Below are positions 1 through 9,100 of a stretch of DNA of 12,090 bases, in pieces. The notes below the pieces were generated by a model. That model was not told where the DNA came from, ran no database searches, and saw only the letters and a program-made list of their open reading frames with translations. A program made the translations under genes and the position numbers. Source of the stretch: Larix sibirica (taxonomy: Eukaryota; Streptophyta; Pinopsida; Pinales; Pinaceae). Location of the stretch: the NCBI GenBank assembly GCA_004151065.3, contig NWUY0304026902.1:1-12090 (forward strand), written 5' to 3'. Each line of letters begins with the position of its first letter. Positions within the stretch are counted from its first letter, which is position 1.

Positions 1-1139
1 TGTGAAAGTGAGATACTCTCATGAGCTCTCATCTCATCCCCTACCTCCACAATTTTCCATTTGGAAAAAAGTGTGGCAAGGAGACAGATTACCGAAAGTC
101 AATACTTTATGTCGGGTTCTTGTTCACGACAAACTACTCATTGCTGAAAAACCTTCGAAAAAGAGGGATTCATGGCCCCATATAGTGTGTTTTATGTCAT
201 GCTTAAGAGGAAACGCAAGATCACATTTTCTTTGATTTCCCACAAGCCAAAAATGTTTGGAAATTAACCTTTCTAGAAATTGTAGATAGAGTAATTTATC
301 CCACAAATTGGAAGCGAATGTTCAACAAGTGGCACTTACATTAGAAAGGAACCTAAAACCTAAAACCTCTCTTCAAGCGAGCCTGATAGACTTTCCCAAA
401 ATACATTTGCTAGAAAATTTGGTTGGTTAGAAACAAACTGGTCTTTTAGGGAGAGCAAGAAGATCCAAGAATAACTGTACTAAAAGCAAAAAGAATGAGG
501 TTTGATAGTATCAGGAATAATGGAACCAACGGGAACATACAAAATCATTTGGATGAACTTGAAAAAGATTGGATGATTGATTTATTTCCATTTGTTGGTC
601 CTCCTTTGTGTAATTTCTTAAAGAAACTTGGTAGTAAAACAGATTGGAGATTAAACTTAACAAAGGAGCACTTCAAATATTGGTAGCTACACCAAAAAAA
701 ACACTTCTTATTTTTTGACGGGGCAATAAAGAGAAATACAAAGGAAGTAAGAGTGGGGGTGGTCATCTTTGATCCCGATGGACAACAAAAATTGCACTAT
801 GAGTGGGGTCTTGGAATGGCTACAAACAATCAGGTTGAAGTGATCACACTCCCACAAGGAATTAGGCAAGCTATCAAACTCCATATCAAATACATCTTTC
901 TTATCAACGATTCTATACTGATTATCAAGCTGATGAATCAAGCTTATCCCCCACAGAATTGTATGCTAGCTCGTCTTCTCCGTAGAATTAAGGAAAACAC
1001 CCACATCTTAGAAATTGGTTTTAATCATGTTTTGAGGGGAAACAACCCAATTGTATACCATCATGCCAATAATGCAGTCACCTTAGGATTGGGGGATCTT
1101 AAAACAAACGGGGAGATAAGCCAATGCCACATTCCCTAA
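1..1139 (+). pseudogene. Degenerate LINE-type retrotransposon, ORF2 C-terminal part (zf-RVT plus RNase H)
   Basis: This is the 3' end of a non-LTR retrotransposon polymerase gene, cut by the left edge of the window. The first ~340 bases match the layout of the zinc-binding domain that follows plant LINE reverse transcriptases: FSIWKKVWQGDRLPKVN in frame 2, a cysteine cluster (CFMSC), then DHIFFDFPQAKNVWK in frame 3. The family normally has a Cys where this copy has Phe before PQA. Reading through therefore needs a frameshift near 200-220. In frame 3 there are further stops, including TAG at 342-344 and TAG at 684-686, just before the RNase H domain. The frame ends at TAA 1137-1139. With these lesions the copy cannot make an intact polymerase. 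The domain assignment comes from motif recognition, not from a search. Confidence 0.8.
687..1139 (+). pseudogene. RNase H domain (RVT_3 type) of the LINE remnant
   Basis: This is an open stretch in frame 3 with the RNase H fold signature: HFLFFDGAIKRN, then VVIFDPDGQQKLHYEWGLG, NNQVEV and LINDSILIIKLMNQ. The three usual acidic catalytic residues are recognisable: Asp in FFDGA (717-719), Glu in NNQVE (837-839) and Asp in INDS (909-911). The fourth, normally an Asp in a D-x-L-A-N context near the end, appears as His in HHANNAV. The glycine-rich loop after the first Asp (normally like GNPG) is changed to RNTKEVRVG. In such elements this domain would remove RNA from the RNA/DNA hybrid. Here it has no start codon of its own and sits behind a stop, so it is probably dead. 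It ends with GEISQCHIP, as expected for the end of this kind of ORF. Confidence 0.8.
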
Positions 1140-1236
1140 TGAAGTTGATTGCATCTCTTTTGAAATTGCATTCAGTTGTGAAGGTGGGAGGATTTTGTCT
1201 CCTCCTTCTCCCATCCTTCAGGTTGGTAGCTTCAGA

Positions 1237-1306
1237 GTTCATTTCGCCTTGTTCAATTCAAGAGTTCATTTTGCAAACTTATTCATATGTTCATTTCGCC
1301 TTGTTC
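1237..1306 (+). repeat. Short tandem repeat, about 26 bp x 3
   Basis: The 18-mer gttcatttcgccttgttc occurs at 1237-1254 and again at 1289-1306. A diverged middle unit beginning gttcattttgcaaac starts at 1264, so the spacing is 25-27 bases. It lies about 100 bases after the LINE stop codon and may belong to that element's 3' region. No function is evident. Confidence 0.7.
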
Positions 1307-1715
1307 TCTTTTCGGGCTCAAAAAGAAGACAACTTACATGTATCCACAAAGAGAAGGCAACATTCCCAACCATCTTGCAGTAGTATATACATGTCATGTC
1401 TCTCCTCAAGCAGGGCAATTATACCATTTGCACAATCAAAATTGGTTCTATTCATATTTTTGGAAACATGGAGAATCGAACAATATTGAATTAATGAGAA
1501 GACTAGTTGGAAAGTATCCAAAGCTTTATAATTACAATGACAATACAGATTCTTCAATGTATTCTGAAATTCATAGGCAGCTCAGAGAAAATAACCCTTC
1601 TTTAGCGCTGCAAATGAAGGAATTGTGTCATTACACTTTTCACGGCCTATTACTAATCATGATGTTACACCTTTCACAACCTGAAGCTGTTACACCAAGA
1701 GACAAACATAATTAA
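1287..1715 (+). other. Unexplained 142-codon open reading frame
   Basis: This open frame begins at ATG 1287 and ends at TAA 1713-1715. Its middle and end (GNIPNHLAVVYTCHVSPQAG, WKHGESNNIELMRRLVGKYP, then a MYSEIHRQLRENNPSLALQM stretch) have a balanced, protein-like composition rather than the Phe/Lys/Asn bias of random AT-rich DNA. I recognise no family in it. There is no visible promoter, and the first ~20 codons run through the local tandem repeat. It could be the 3' tail of the LINE, a captured host exon or chance. I do not call it a gene. Confidence 0.2.
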
Positions 1716-1725
1716 CCTCCACTTA

Positions 1726-1810
1726 GATCTATATTTGCCAAGAGAGATAAAATCTCTTGAGGTGCAAACCATTTTTAGAGTGCAAAAATTGAGGAAAGGT
1801 TTGCACCTAA
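1726..1810 (+). repeat. Hairpin-bearing direct repeat, copy 1
   Basis: This copy starts at gatct and contains a small inverted repeat (agagat...atctct). A perfect 11-bp inverted repeat follows: aggtgcaaacc (1760-1770) pairs with ggtttgcacct (1798-1808) across a 27-base loop. The same module recurs about 161 bases downstream. It encodes nothing recognisable. Confidence 0.85.
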
Positions 1811-1886
1811 GACTTGTTGTTGACTAGCCTAGTGGCCTGCCGTTATGTGGAAAAAAATAAACCAACATAAATATATCTTGATTTCG

Positions 1887-1972
1887 GATCTACAAGCACC
1901 GAGAGGGATCAAATCTCTCGAGGTGCAAACCATTTTTAGAGTGCAAAAATCAAAGAAAGGTTTACACCTTAA
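1887..1972 (+). repeat. Hairpin-bearing direct repeat, copy 2
   Basis: This is the second copy of the module at 1726-1810, with the same order: gatct, a gagaggg...ctctc inverted repeat, aggtgcaaacc (1921-1931), the shared core catttttagagtgcaaaaat, then ggtttacacct (1959-1969). One base of the right arm differs from copy 1, so the 11-bp stem has one mismatch. Most divergence is at the upstream edge and in the loop. Confidence 0.85.
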
Positions 1973-3960
1973 GGATTTGATCATTCTTAGAGCTTGATAA
2001 TATGGAATTAAGATGGATCTATAAAGTTGCTTATAGTTCTCATCCATAATGTGCTATAGTTCCTTTGACCAAACTAAAAGTTATTACAAAATTAAATTCA
2101 TTAGAGCCTACACCAATGCCTCAAGTTTGGTTGAGTGGGAAAATGTTTGTAAGAAGAAAGAGACAAAAGGACATAGCAATGATTGTTCTAGGTCTTATAT
2201 AGCATATTTGTGGACATATTTTTACAATGAAGTTGGAATGTGGGTCCAACTTATGGTCATTCGTTAATTGGATATGAGTAGTGGACCCATAGTGAATTGT
2301 ATTTATTAAATTAAAAGTGTCAGAATGTATATTGGTGTGACCAACAAAGTGAGGTATTAACCACTGTATTTTTATTTTTGTGTAAATATGGTATATTATT
2401 TAGTTAGATATTAAATATCTTTTTTTTAAATTTCCATTTGTATTTATATTTAGCTAACATATAGTAATTATTATTTGTTATAAGTATTATATTTTTTTAA
2501 GCTGAATTTGATGATGTAAGTGTTACTCACTTAATATGTCTTCTATATTGGGTTTTAGATGCACCTAGCTACTATCGATGTAATTACTATGTTGATAACA
2601 ATAAAATATGGGTAAAATTTGTGGAGTTGTTACAATTTTTCTGGTCAAATGATAATGCTCTTAATTTCAACCTATAAGCCAAGAATATAACCTTGTCTTT
2701 TAATAACAAGGGATTGCCCATTATTTTGAGTAATCAAAGTCCATTGTAACATATCTTTAATTTGGCATCATGATGAAAGGGATCATTACTCTATTCCATG
2801 ACTATAAATAACTTCTTTATGCATATTAGAATTGTTTCTACAACATAAATACCTTTCTTTATGACTATAATATTAGTCACTTCCTTTTAATGATTCTTCA
2901 ATAGTTGTTAAGCAATTAAAACACATTTATTGACAAAATGACACTATTACTCTTCCAATTATACATTCTACATTTGCATGTAAGTGTTATTTATCTAGTT
3001 TAAGTTACTAAATAATCTATTAAAATAAGTAACAATTGTCAACTTTATCATTATCCTTTTATTAAAAACTTCAAAAATATTTATCTCCTAAATCCATATC
3101 TCTATTATAGATGATAATCCACTATAAAAAGAATTAAATTAACATAAATCCATGTCTCTATTATAGATAATAGTCCACTATAAAAAGAATTAAATTAACA
3201 TAGAAAACTTCAGAGAATAAATAGATATTTGCTTCTTTTCATACATTTCTCAAAATCACCTATAGGTAATTTAAAGCAAATGTGTTTTCCTTATTAACTT
3301 AGGTAATTATCCTAAATAACCTAACTACCTTGCTAACTAGTGTCTTAATCTTTTAAAGTCACAATGATTAAAGTTATAGGTTAAACACTGAGTAAGAGAA
3401 AATGTAAAATTTAATAAAATAATGCTTCATGGATTTACAACTATCCTATCATGGTAGTTATATAAAATTGCTTTTTTTTTTTCTATATTTGTATCCCATT
3501 ATCATGGTAATTAAACCAAGCCATTGAATTTGTAAAAATAGATGTTAACATAAATATTTTGCAAATACAACAGAATAAGGAAGAAAAAGCATAAAAGAGA
3601 ATAAATTATGGTAGGATATGTCCTTGTATTATAGCAATACTTTCACATATTTTGCATTTGGAATAGTGAAATGAGTGGTTCAAGAGTGGGGAGAAGGTTT
3701 TTGCAACACTGACAGAGACAATGTGAGTTAAAGAGGATTGGCAAAAATGTTTTTATATTATTATAGTGGGAGCAAAGTACAACTTTGATACAACATATAC
3801 GTTGAATAAGTTAAAAGATGAGAACATTGAAATAGAATCTTGGTGTTTGGATAAGTGGGTTTAGTTGAACAAGTTAGAGTGCTGAATCTATTTTTGCAAT
3901 CAATTTTACCAATGCAAAATTACAATTTTGACAAAGGTTACATTGTTGGATTTCTAATGG
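1973..3960. other. AT-rich intergenic DNA without a gene
   Basis: Stop codons are dense on both strands and no exon with splice sites plus protein-like translation can be built. The only structure I see is the 56-bp tandem duplication at 3090-3201 and simple A/T runs (for example T-runs near 2420 and 3471-3481). The open frame at 2049-2267 (+) shows no recognisable motif. Confidence 0.6.
3090..3201 (+). repeat. Tandem duplication, 56 bp x 2
   Basis: Copy 1 is 3090-3145 and copy 2 is 3146-3201, directly adjoining and of identical length. They start at aaatccat and end with taaaaagaattaaattaaca plus t. I count three base differences in 56, at copy positions 9, 24 and 28, so the duplication is fairly recent compared with the surrounding decayed DNA. 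Confidence 0.95.
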
Positions 3961-3977
3961 AGAAAAAGGAAAAGTAC

Positions 3978-4046
3978 AAATTTGTTGAACATTTTGCCTT
4001 TTTCATCCAATAGTCTCAAATTTGTTCAACATTTCACCTTTTTCAT
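3978..4046 (+). repeat. Tandem duplication with 40-base period
   Basis: A 29-base core (aaatttgttgaacattttgc and the following ctttttcat) at 3978-4006 recurs at 4018-4046 with three or four substitutions. The linking bases (ccaatagtctc versus aaaagtatc) are also partly alike, so the real unit is about 40 bases. Confidence 0.8.
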
Positions 4047-4317
4047 AAAAGTATCAAATTGTTTGCATGGTTCAGTTTTCTATATTGCATTTGCAGAGAT
4101 TATGTTTATGGATGCACAACACTATAATGGGCACCATGATAACAACCAATTTTGCTTGAGCATTTCACAGGTTCAGATTCTACATTTTCATCATTCACTA
4201 ATTGCATCCAGGGAAATCTATATACGATGGACCATTTGTTAAAAGTTCTTATATTGCAGCAAGATATAGTCTTCTTCTTTGGATATAGCTATATTTGTTT
4301 TGTGTTAAACCAGGTTG

Positions 4318-4332
4318 TAGGTTGTAACCTAC
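4318..4332 (+). repeat. Short near-perfect palindrome
   Basis: The sequence from 4317 to 4332 reads gtaggttgtaacctac: two 7-base arms around a GT centre. It is a single site with no accompanying gene, so it is recorded only as a structural detail. Confidence 0.5.
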
Positions 4333-4620
4333 TTAAGTAAAATTCAAGTTAGTGAGACGTTCTGTATTACTGCAATCTACATTGTTACTCTTTACGTCTA
4401 GAGTTTCTGATAAAACATTTGGGCATATCAAAAGGCAAGATGAATGATGACATAGAAGCACGGTGTTAAGTATCACATATTACCATGACAAAAAGGTCAC
4501 ATCTGGGTGAAATGGTTTAATTGAGTCTTTTGAAGAGCAAGGATGAAGACTTTGCTGAAGAGGTGCATAGCGATCACCCAAGAAAGGCGTGGCTGTGAGT
4601 CAAACAGGAATTTCAATTTT

Positions 4621-4940
4621 TTAATTTCGAAGATGTCATAGCCATATCATGATATAGCAGTAACATTTTACACTTGTACCCATTAAAGTTGGCTTCAGTA
4701 AATACCTTCCCTAGCATGGAATCATCCAATGATGTTTCACAACGTAAATGGAAAATGCATATCTCCAAAATACTTACTGAAACATTAATCTGATGCAATT
4801 TTTCCTGCGCTAAAATACTTTAGCATTCGATATAATAGGAGGACAAAACAATTAAGCTAAGAGACCAAAAATACAAAGCATATTAGTACATGTGCATTTA
4901 CCTGCAACAGCATACTTTCATAGTCCTTCACCATAAGTAC
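4621..4940. repeat. Divergent duplication, copy A
   Basis: This aligns collinearly with 5272-5556. Shared anchors in order are cattttacac, the ttactgaaacatt block, tttttcctg, aaaata.tttagcat, caattaagctaa, agacca.aaat and ccataagta. I estimate roughly two thirds identity, with indels. Read on the minus strand it contains sequence resembling an exon end (ATGCTGTTGCAG, then GTAAAT at 4902-4897) and a small candidate exon after an acceptor (GCGCAG, then GAAAAATTGC, ending before GTAAGT near 4775). No coding product is assigned. Confidence 0.75.
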
Positions 4941-5028
4941 ATTGGAACACCAGATTCAAGTTTCCCATCAGCTGCACATTGAGACGAACCAACATAACCT
5001 AGATTTTATCTTTATAACTTGAGATCCA

Positions 5029-5090
5029 AAAAGCATTTTGTATGCACCCTTATTATAAAAGCATTTTGTATTCAAATGCACCCTTATTAT
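5029..5090 (+). repeat. Short tandem duplication
   Basis: aaaagcattttgtatgcacc plus cttattat (5029-5056) is repeated directly at 5057-5090, with six extra bases inserted after gcattttgta. It lies between the two copies of the larger 300-bp duplication and looks like a replication-slippage product. Confidence 0.85.
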
Positions 5091-5271
5091 AAGATCAGAT
5101 GGCAGTTCTTCTGTCTCTTCAGGGACACACAGGACTTTCATAACCTATAAGGAACATAAAAAATGGTGAAACATGATATAGATTTGTGGGAATATCTTAA
5201 ATTATCCGCCAATGATAAGCAGGCCCGATACATCAATTCCCATTCCCCCTTCAAACAGTAATTACAAAATT

Positions 5272-5556
5272 TTAACTTTGAAAATGCCATTCCCATAGCA
5301 TTAGCATTTTACACTTTTAACATGGAATAACATAAAATATCCCAGTGAAGTTTCAAAGCAAACTGGAAATGTATCCCCAAAAGATTTACTGAAACATTTT
5401 TTTGTGAGGCAGTTTTTCCTGTGGTAAAATAATTTAGCATGCAATCTAATAAAAAGGGAAAAACAATTAAGCTAACAGACCAGAAATGCAAAAGCATTTT
5501 ACAACAAGTACATTACTTGTAACGGCATATATCCATAGTACTGCCACCATAAGTAG
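5272..5556. repeat. Divergent duplication, copy B
   Basis: This is the partner of 4621-4940, about 650 bases away and in the same orientation. It is shorter because of an internal gap just after cattttacac. The minus-strand splice-like landmarks recur at corresponding places: ACAA then GTAATG near 5523, and an acceptor-like ACCACAG followed by GAAAAACTGC near 5432. This copy therefore kept the same layout although the sequence between has drifted. Confidence 0.75.
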
Positions 5557-5874
5557 TGGGCAAATCATAATTTATACATCATAACAAAATGACAACCAAA
5601 GTCCTATTGTCTTATTTAAATGACAGGCCAAGGAAGCCTCCGAATCTAGAGACCGGATCAATTTAATACAAATTTGATACTTTCAGGTTCTCCAACCATG
5701 TACCCAGTAGTAATAAGAAAATTACATCCACACTTTTAGGTACAGCTGCCTACTGTCACTACTACACAATTTATCAATGAAAAAATGATGAAGAATTGAT
5801 ATATGTATTGATAGACTACGTTTTCATACTGCAGACCGCAAACTCAAATGTTCAAGTTCTCCAACCATACTTAC

Positions 5875-6161
5875 CACTTGGTCCAACATAAACTGAAGTT
5901 ATTTGGCACAAAGCTTCTATTCAAAATGCACACAGCTACAAACTTTCATGAACACAGAAATCAAACACTTTCTCAAAGCATGCGAGTAGTCTGGAAGTGA
6001 CTCAGTTGTGCCTTCAATTATGAGGCTGATGAATACAGCTGTTTCCAGAATATGCAGAGTCAGAACATTATGAGCATGCACAGAGCGGCCTCCCCTTGAC
6101 CCAAATAGTGAATGTTTCACTCTAATTATTTATCAAAACCAGAAGATGAAGGCGTTTGCAC
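5875..6161 (-). other. Putative 3' UTR segment of the WVD2-like gene
   Basis: This follows the TGA of the WVD2-like gene on the minus strand. It is less AT-rich than the flank further left, consistent with transcribed sequence. I find no clear AATAAA signal in it. At 5874 it meets a strong 5' splice-site match (GTG then GTAAGT, minus strand), which could mean that the 3' UTR is itself spliced. The true transcript end is not visible from sequence. Confidence 0.4.
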
Positions 6162-9100
6162 TTATGACTGTACAGTAACATCTCCGGCAACTCGAGCCAT
6201 GCCATTGCTTCCCTTGTTGGTTCTTTTAGAAGACGTGGATTTAACACTCTCCCTGTTTGAACTGGTCAAAGAGGGTGTCGTTGCTTTGAATCGCTCTCGT
6301 CCTGATTTTTGTATGCCTTTCCCATTTGATTCTAAGGACTCATGGGTTGAACCTACTTGACTAGATCTTGACGATTTAGACTTGGTTCCATTTGCATCTG
6401 CGCCATTACATGGGATCTGCTCTATCTTCTGAGACTTGGAACGCAGTGGCACTTTGTTTCCATTGTTCTTGGATTTAGAGGCATGTGAGTCCTGTAATTT
6501 ATCTACTAGCTCCATACAGCCAGTTTCAGCAGCTTTAACAGTGTGAACAAGAGGATCAGAATCCCTCAGTTGATAATTGTTAACCTTCAGTTCTGCAATC
6601 TCATCACACCCATTTAAAGGTTCAGCACTGTTCTTCTCTTTAACTGCTTCCACACCGTGCTCATCGATTCTCTCTTCATCAGACTCCCTCGCTTGATTTC
6701 CATTAGTAAACTCAACTTCTCCTATCTCATTATGCCCATTTAGAGGTTCAGTGCTATTTTTTTCAACTGCTTCATATTCCTGCACAATCACTCTTCCTTC
6801 ATCAGGCTCACTTAGTTGATTACCAATGACCATGATGTTGGCAGTCTCATCGTCAAATTGTGAAGGTTCAACATTATCTTTTTCTTTAATAGGTTCAAAT
6901 TCCTTCGAGATAACTTTATCTTCATTGCACACACTGGATGAAGTATTTTGGACCCTGACTATAGTAAGATTACCATTTTCGGTTGACCCAACAGCAGGTT
7001 TAATTTTTGGCTGATCTACAGTCTGCTGTTTTAGGCCGATTTCTTCAAAGTTTTTAAGAGTTTTATGTGCATAAGGTGTCTTGGATAATGATCTCCGCAA
7101 AGCCTTCTTTGAAGAAGCAATGTCTTTACCAAAGCTCTTGTCTGAATTCTCATCTTCAGTGAGCTCTTGCAGGGCTCCAGTGGATTTATTCTGATCAAGG
7201 CTAAAACGAGCCTCTTTATCACTATTTCGACGTCCAAGCTTAGGTGACTTTGCACGGGTGGGAGGTATCTGCATTTCATAAAACATGATGAGATATATAT
7301 TGCAATGCTCCAAAGAGACAGAAAACCATAGCAAATCCCACAGATATTCACAAAACGATCAAGTTTGAAAGAACAAACATACAAATATGATAATTTTATA
7401 ATTTCAGTAGTCCTTATAGTTAGGCACACTTTGTGAGTCCTAATTACTAGCATGACGTCCAACTTTCAAGTTAAATGTGTATTTTGAACAACAAAATTCC
7501 AACCAATCGAGCAACAATCCTCAAACAGATAATACAACATAAATCAAACCCGAAGCCAAGGCAATGAAATGTACCTTCTTGATCTCAACCTTTGGTGGTG
7601 TCGCTTCCTGGTAAAATTCTGGCATGGGTGTGGCTTTAAATGTCAAACTTTTCCTAAGCCGCTTGATCTCAGCCTCTTGCTCCTCCTGCAACAAGTTAGT
7701 GTGAGACATACACAAGACAAGCCTAAAAGTGAAGCCAATAAATAGAAGCATCAAATGAATGAATACGGAGAGAAGGATATGCTTATCATGAGCATTTATC
7801 AATCTAATAAGAATTAGCATAACTCATCAGAATAAGTGCAGTAGTCTGTAACAACCTTGGATTTAGCTTGCAACTGGTTTTTTTCCAACTCCTTTGCATG
7901 GATCTTTTCCTCTAACTTTGAGTAGAACTGGGAAATTAAATAAAAAACAAAATCAAATATTACTGTTTATAGCACTCTAAATCCACTCTGCAGTGATATT
8001 AAGTATAGTAATGTTTAAAAGCATTGACATTACCAAAAGAATAAAATTCAAAACAAAAATAATAAAAAATACCGCTTTCCGTTTCTCTGCTCGCTCATCA
8101 CATCTAAAACTGAAGCTAACACCAGAGGCACCATTGATTTGTCCTTCTTTCAAAACTTGGGTTGCAATTGCAGTTCTAAAACAAATTAAGAACAACAAAA
8201 ATACAAAGGACAAAGGCTAGCTGCAAACAAAAGCAATTATGCCAAAAATATTCAAATGACCATACTGCTCACTGAGAATTCAATATCACATTACTGTGTT
8301 TACAGTTGTATAAATTTCACAAATGGAAGGATACGAGGAGCCAACAGAACAGGTGTCTTCCTCCTCATCATTCTTTGAATCTACTTGTATGGGAACCTTT
8401 ATATTTTGATCATGCACCCTGGAAATACAAGAAAAAATGTTTACAATATGTTTCCCAAAAGAAATCAGATTAAAGGATTATTTAATATTAAAATCCAGTC
8501 TATAATGTTTCCCAGCACCAAACAGGCATAACTCTTGAAACACAAAACAGAGTACTAATTGCTGGGTCTTTTTCCTTCTCGCAAAAATACTGTTAGGAGA
8601 TATCAGACAAACAAGGGCGAACAAACAAGGGCGAAGTGACTTACTTAAAGCTCTCAGAACGCAAAGACTTGCTGGATGATTGGGTCGAAGCCATCCTCAC
8701 AACCAACTAAAATCATAAAATAAATGGTGAGGTGTGAGCTAATTAACGAGTCAAGCACATGCAAAAATATATAATTATGTATACACCAACTACAATGTGC
8801 TCACCAAAGACACCATCATAATAATCAAACTTTACACACCAACTTCATATCCCCAGAATAATTTTTACAATATAGATTCACCAAGCCTGCTTGGATCATT
8901 TTTACCTGTGTTTTTTTGGAAACCGAGGAAGATGTGACACTATTTGCAACAGTACGCTTATCTTTGCTGTCAACAATTTCATTATCAGCAGGCCGAACTC
9001 CAGTAAATGCCCTTTTGTCAGTTGCCAAAGCAAAAGGCTGTGGAACAGTGTAATTTGACCTTGCAGATCCATGGTTAACTGACCTACGAAGGGGATTGTT

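Noticed and set aside
1237-1306. CRISPR array
   Set aside because: The units are few and diverged, there are no proper spacers, and the context is a plant nuclear genome. It is a plain tandem repeat.
2049-2267. 72-codon open frame (+)
   Set aside because: It has AT-rich composition, no motif, no splice context and decayed surroundings. It looks like a chance frame.
3982-4340. Overlapping plus-strand frames of 86 and 62 codons
   Set aside because: They start within a noncoding tandem repeat, are Phe/His-rich and overlap each other in different frames. There is no sign of selection or domains.
6112-6360. Open frame of 82 codons on the plus strand
   Set aside because: It lies antisense to the end of the last WVD2-like exon, whose frame is clearly the real one. 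It has no recognisable motif.
7031-7462. 143-codon minus-strand open frame
   Set aside because: It is a different frame of the last coding exon running into the preceding intron. The frame with the [13 protein letters not shown] motif is the correct one.
8825-8905. Read-through of the second coding exon past 8906 ([15 protein letters not shown])
   Set aside because: A good donor (CAG then GTAAAA) ends the exon at 8906. The following residues are intron, and the next exon continues in phase at 8706.
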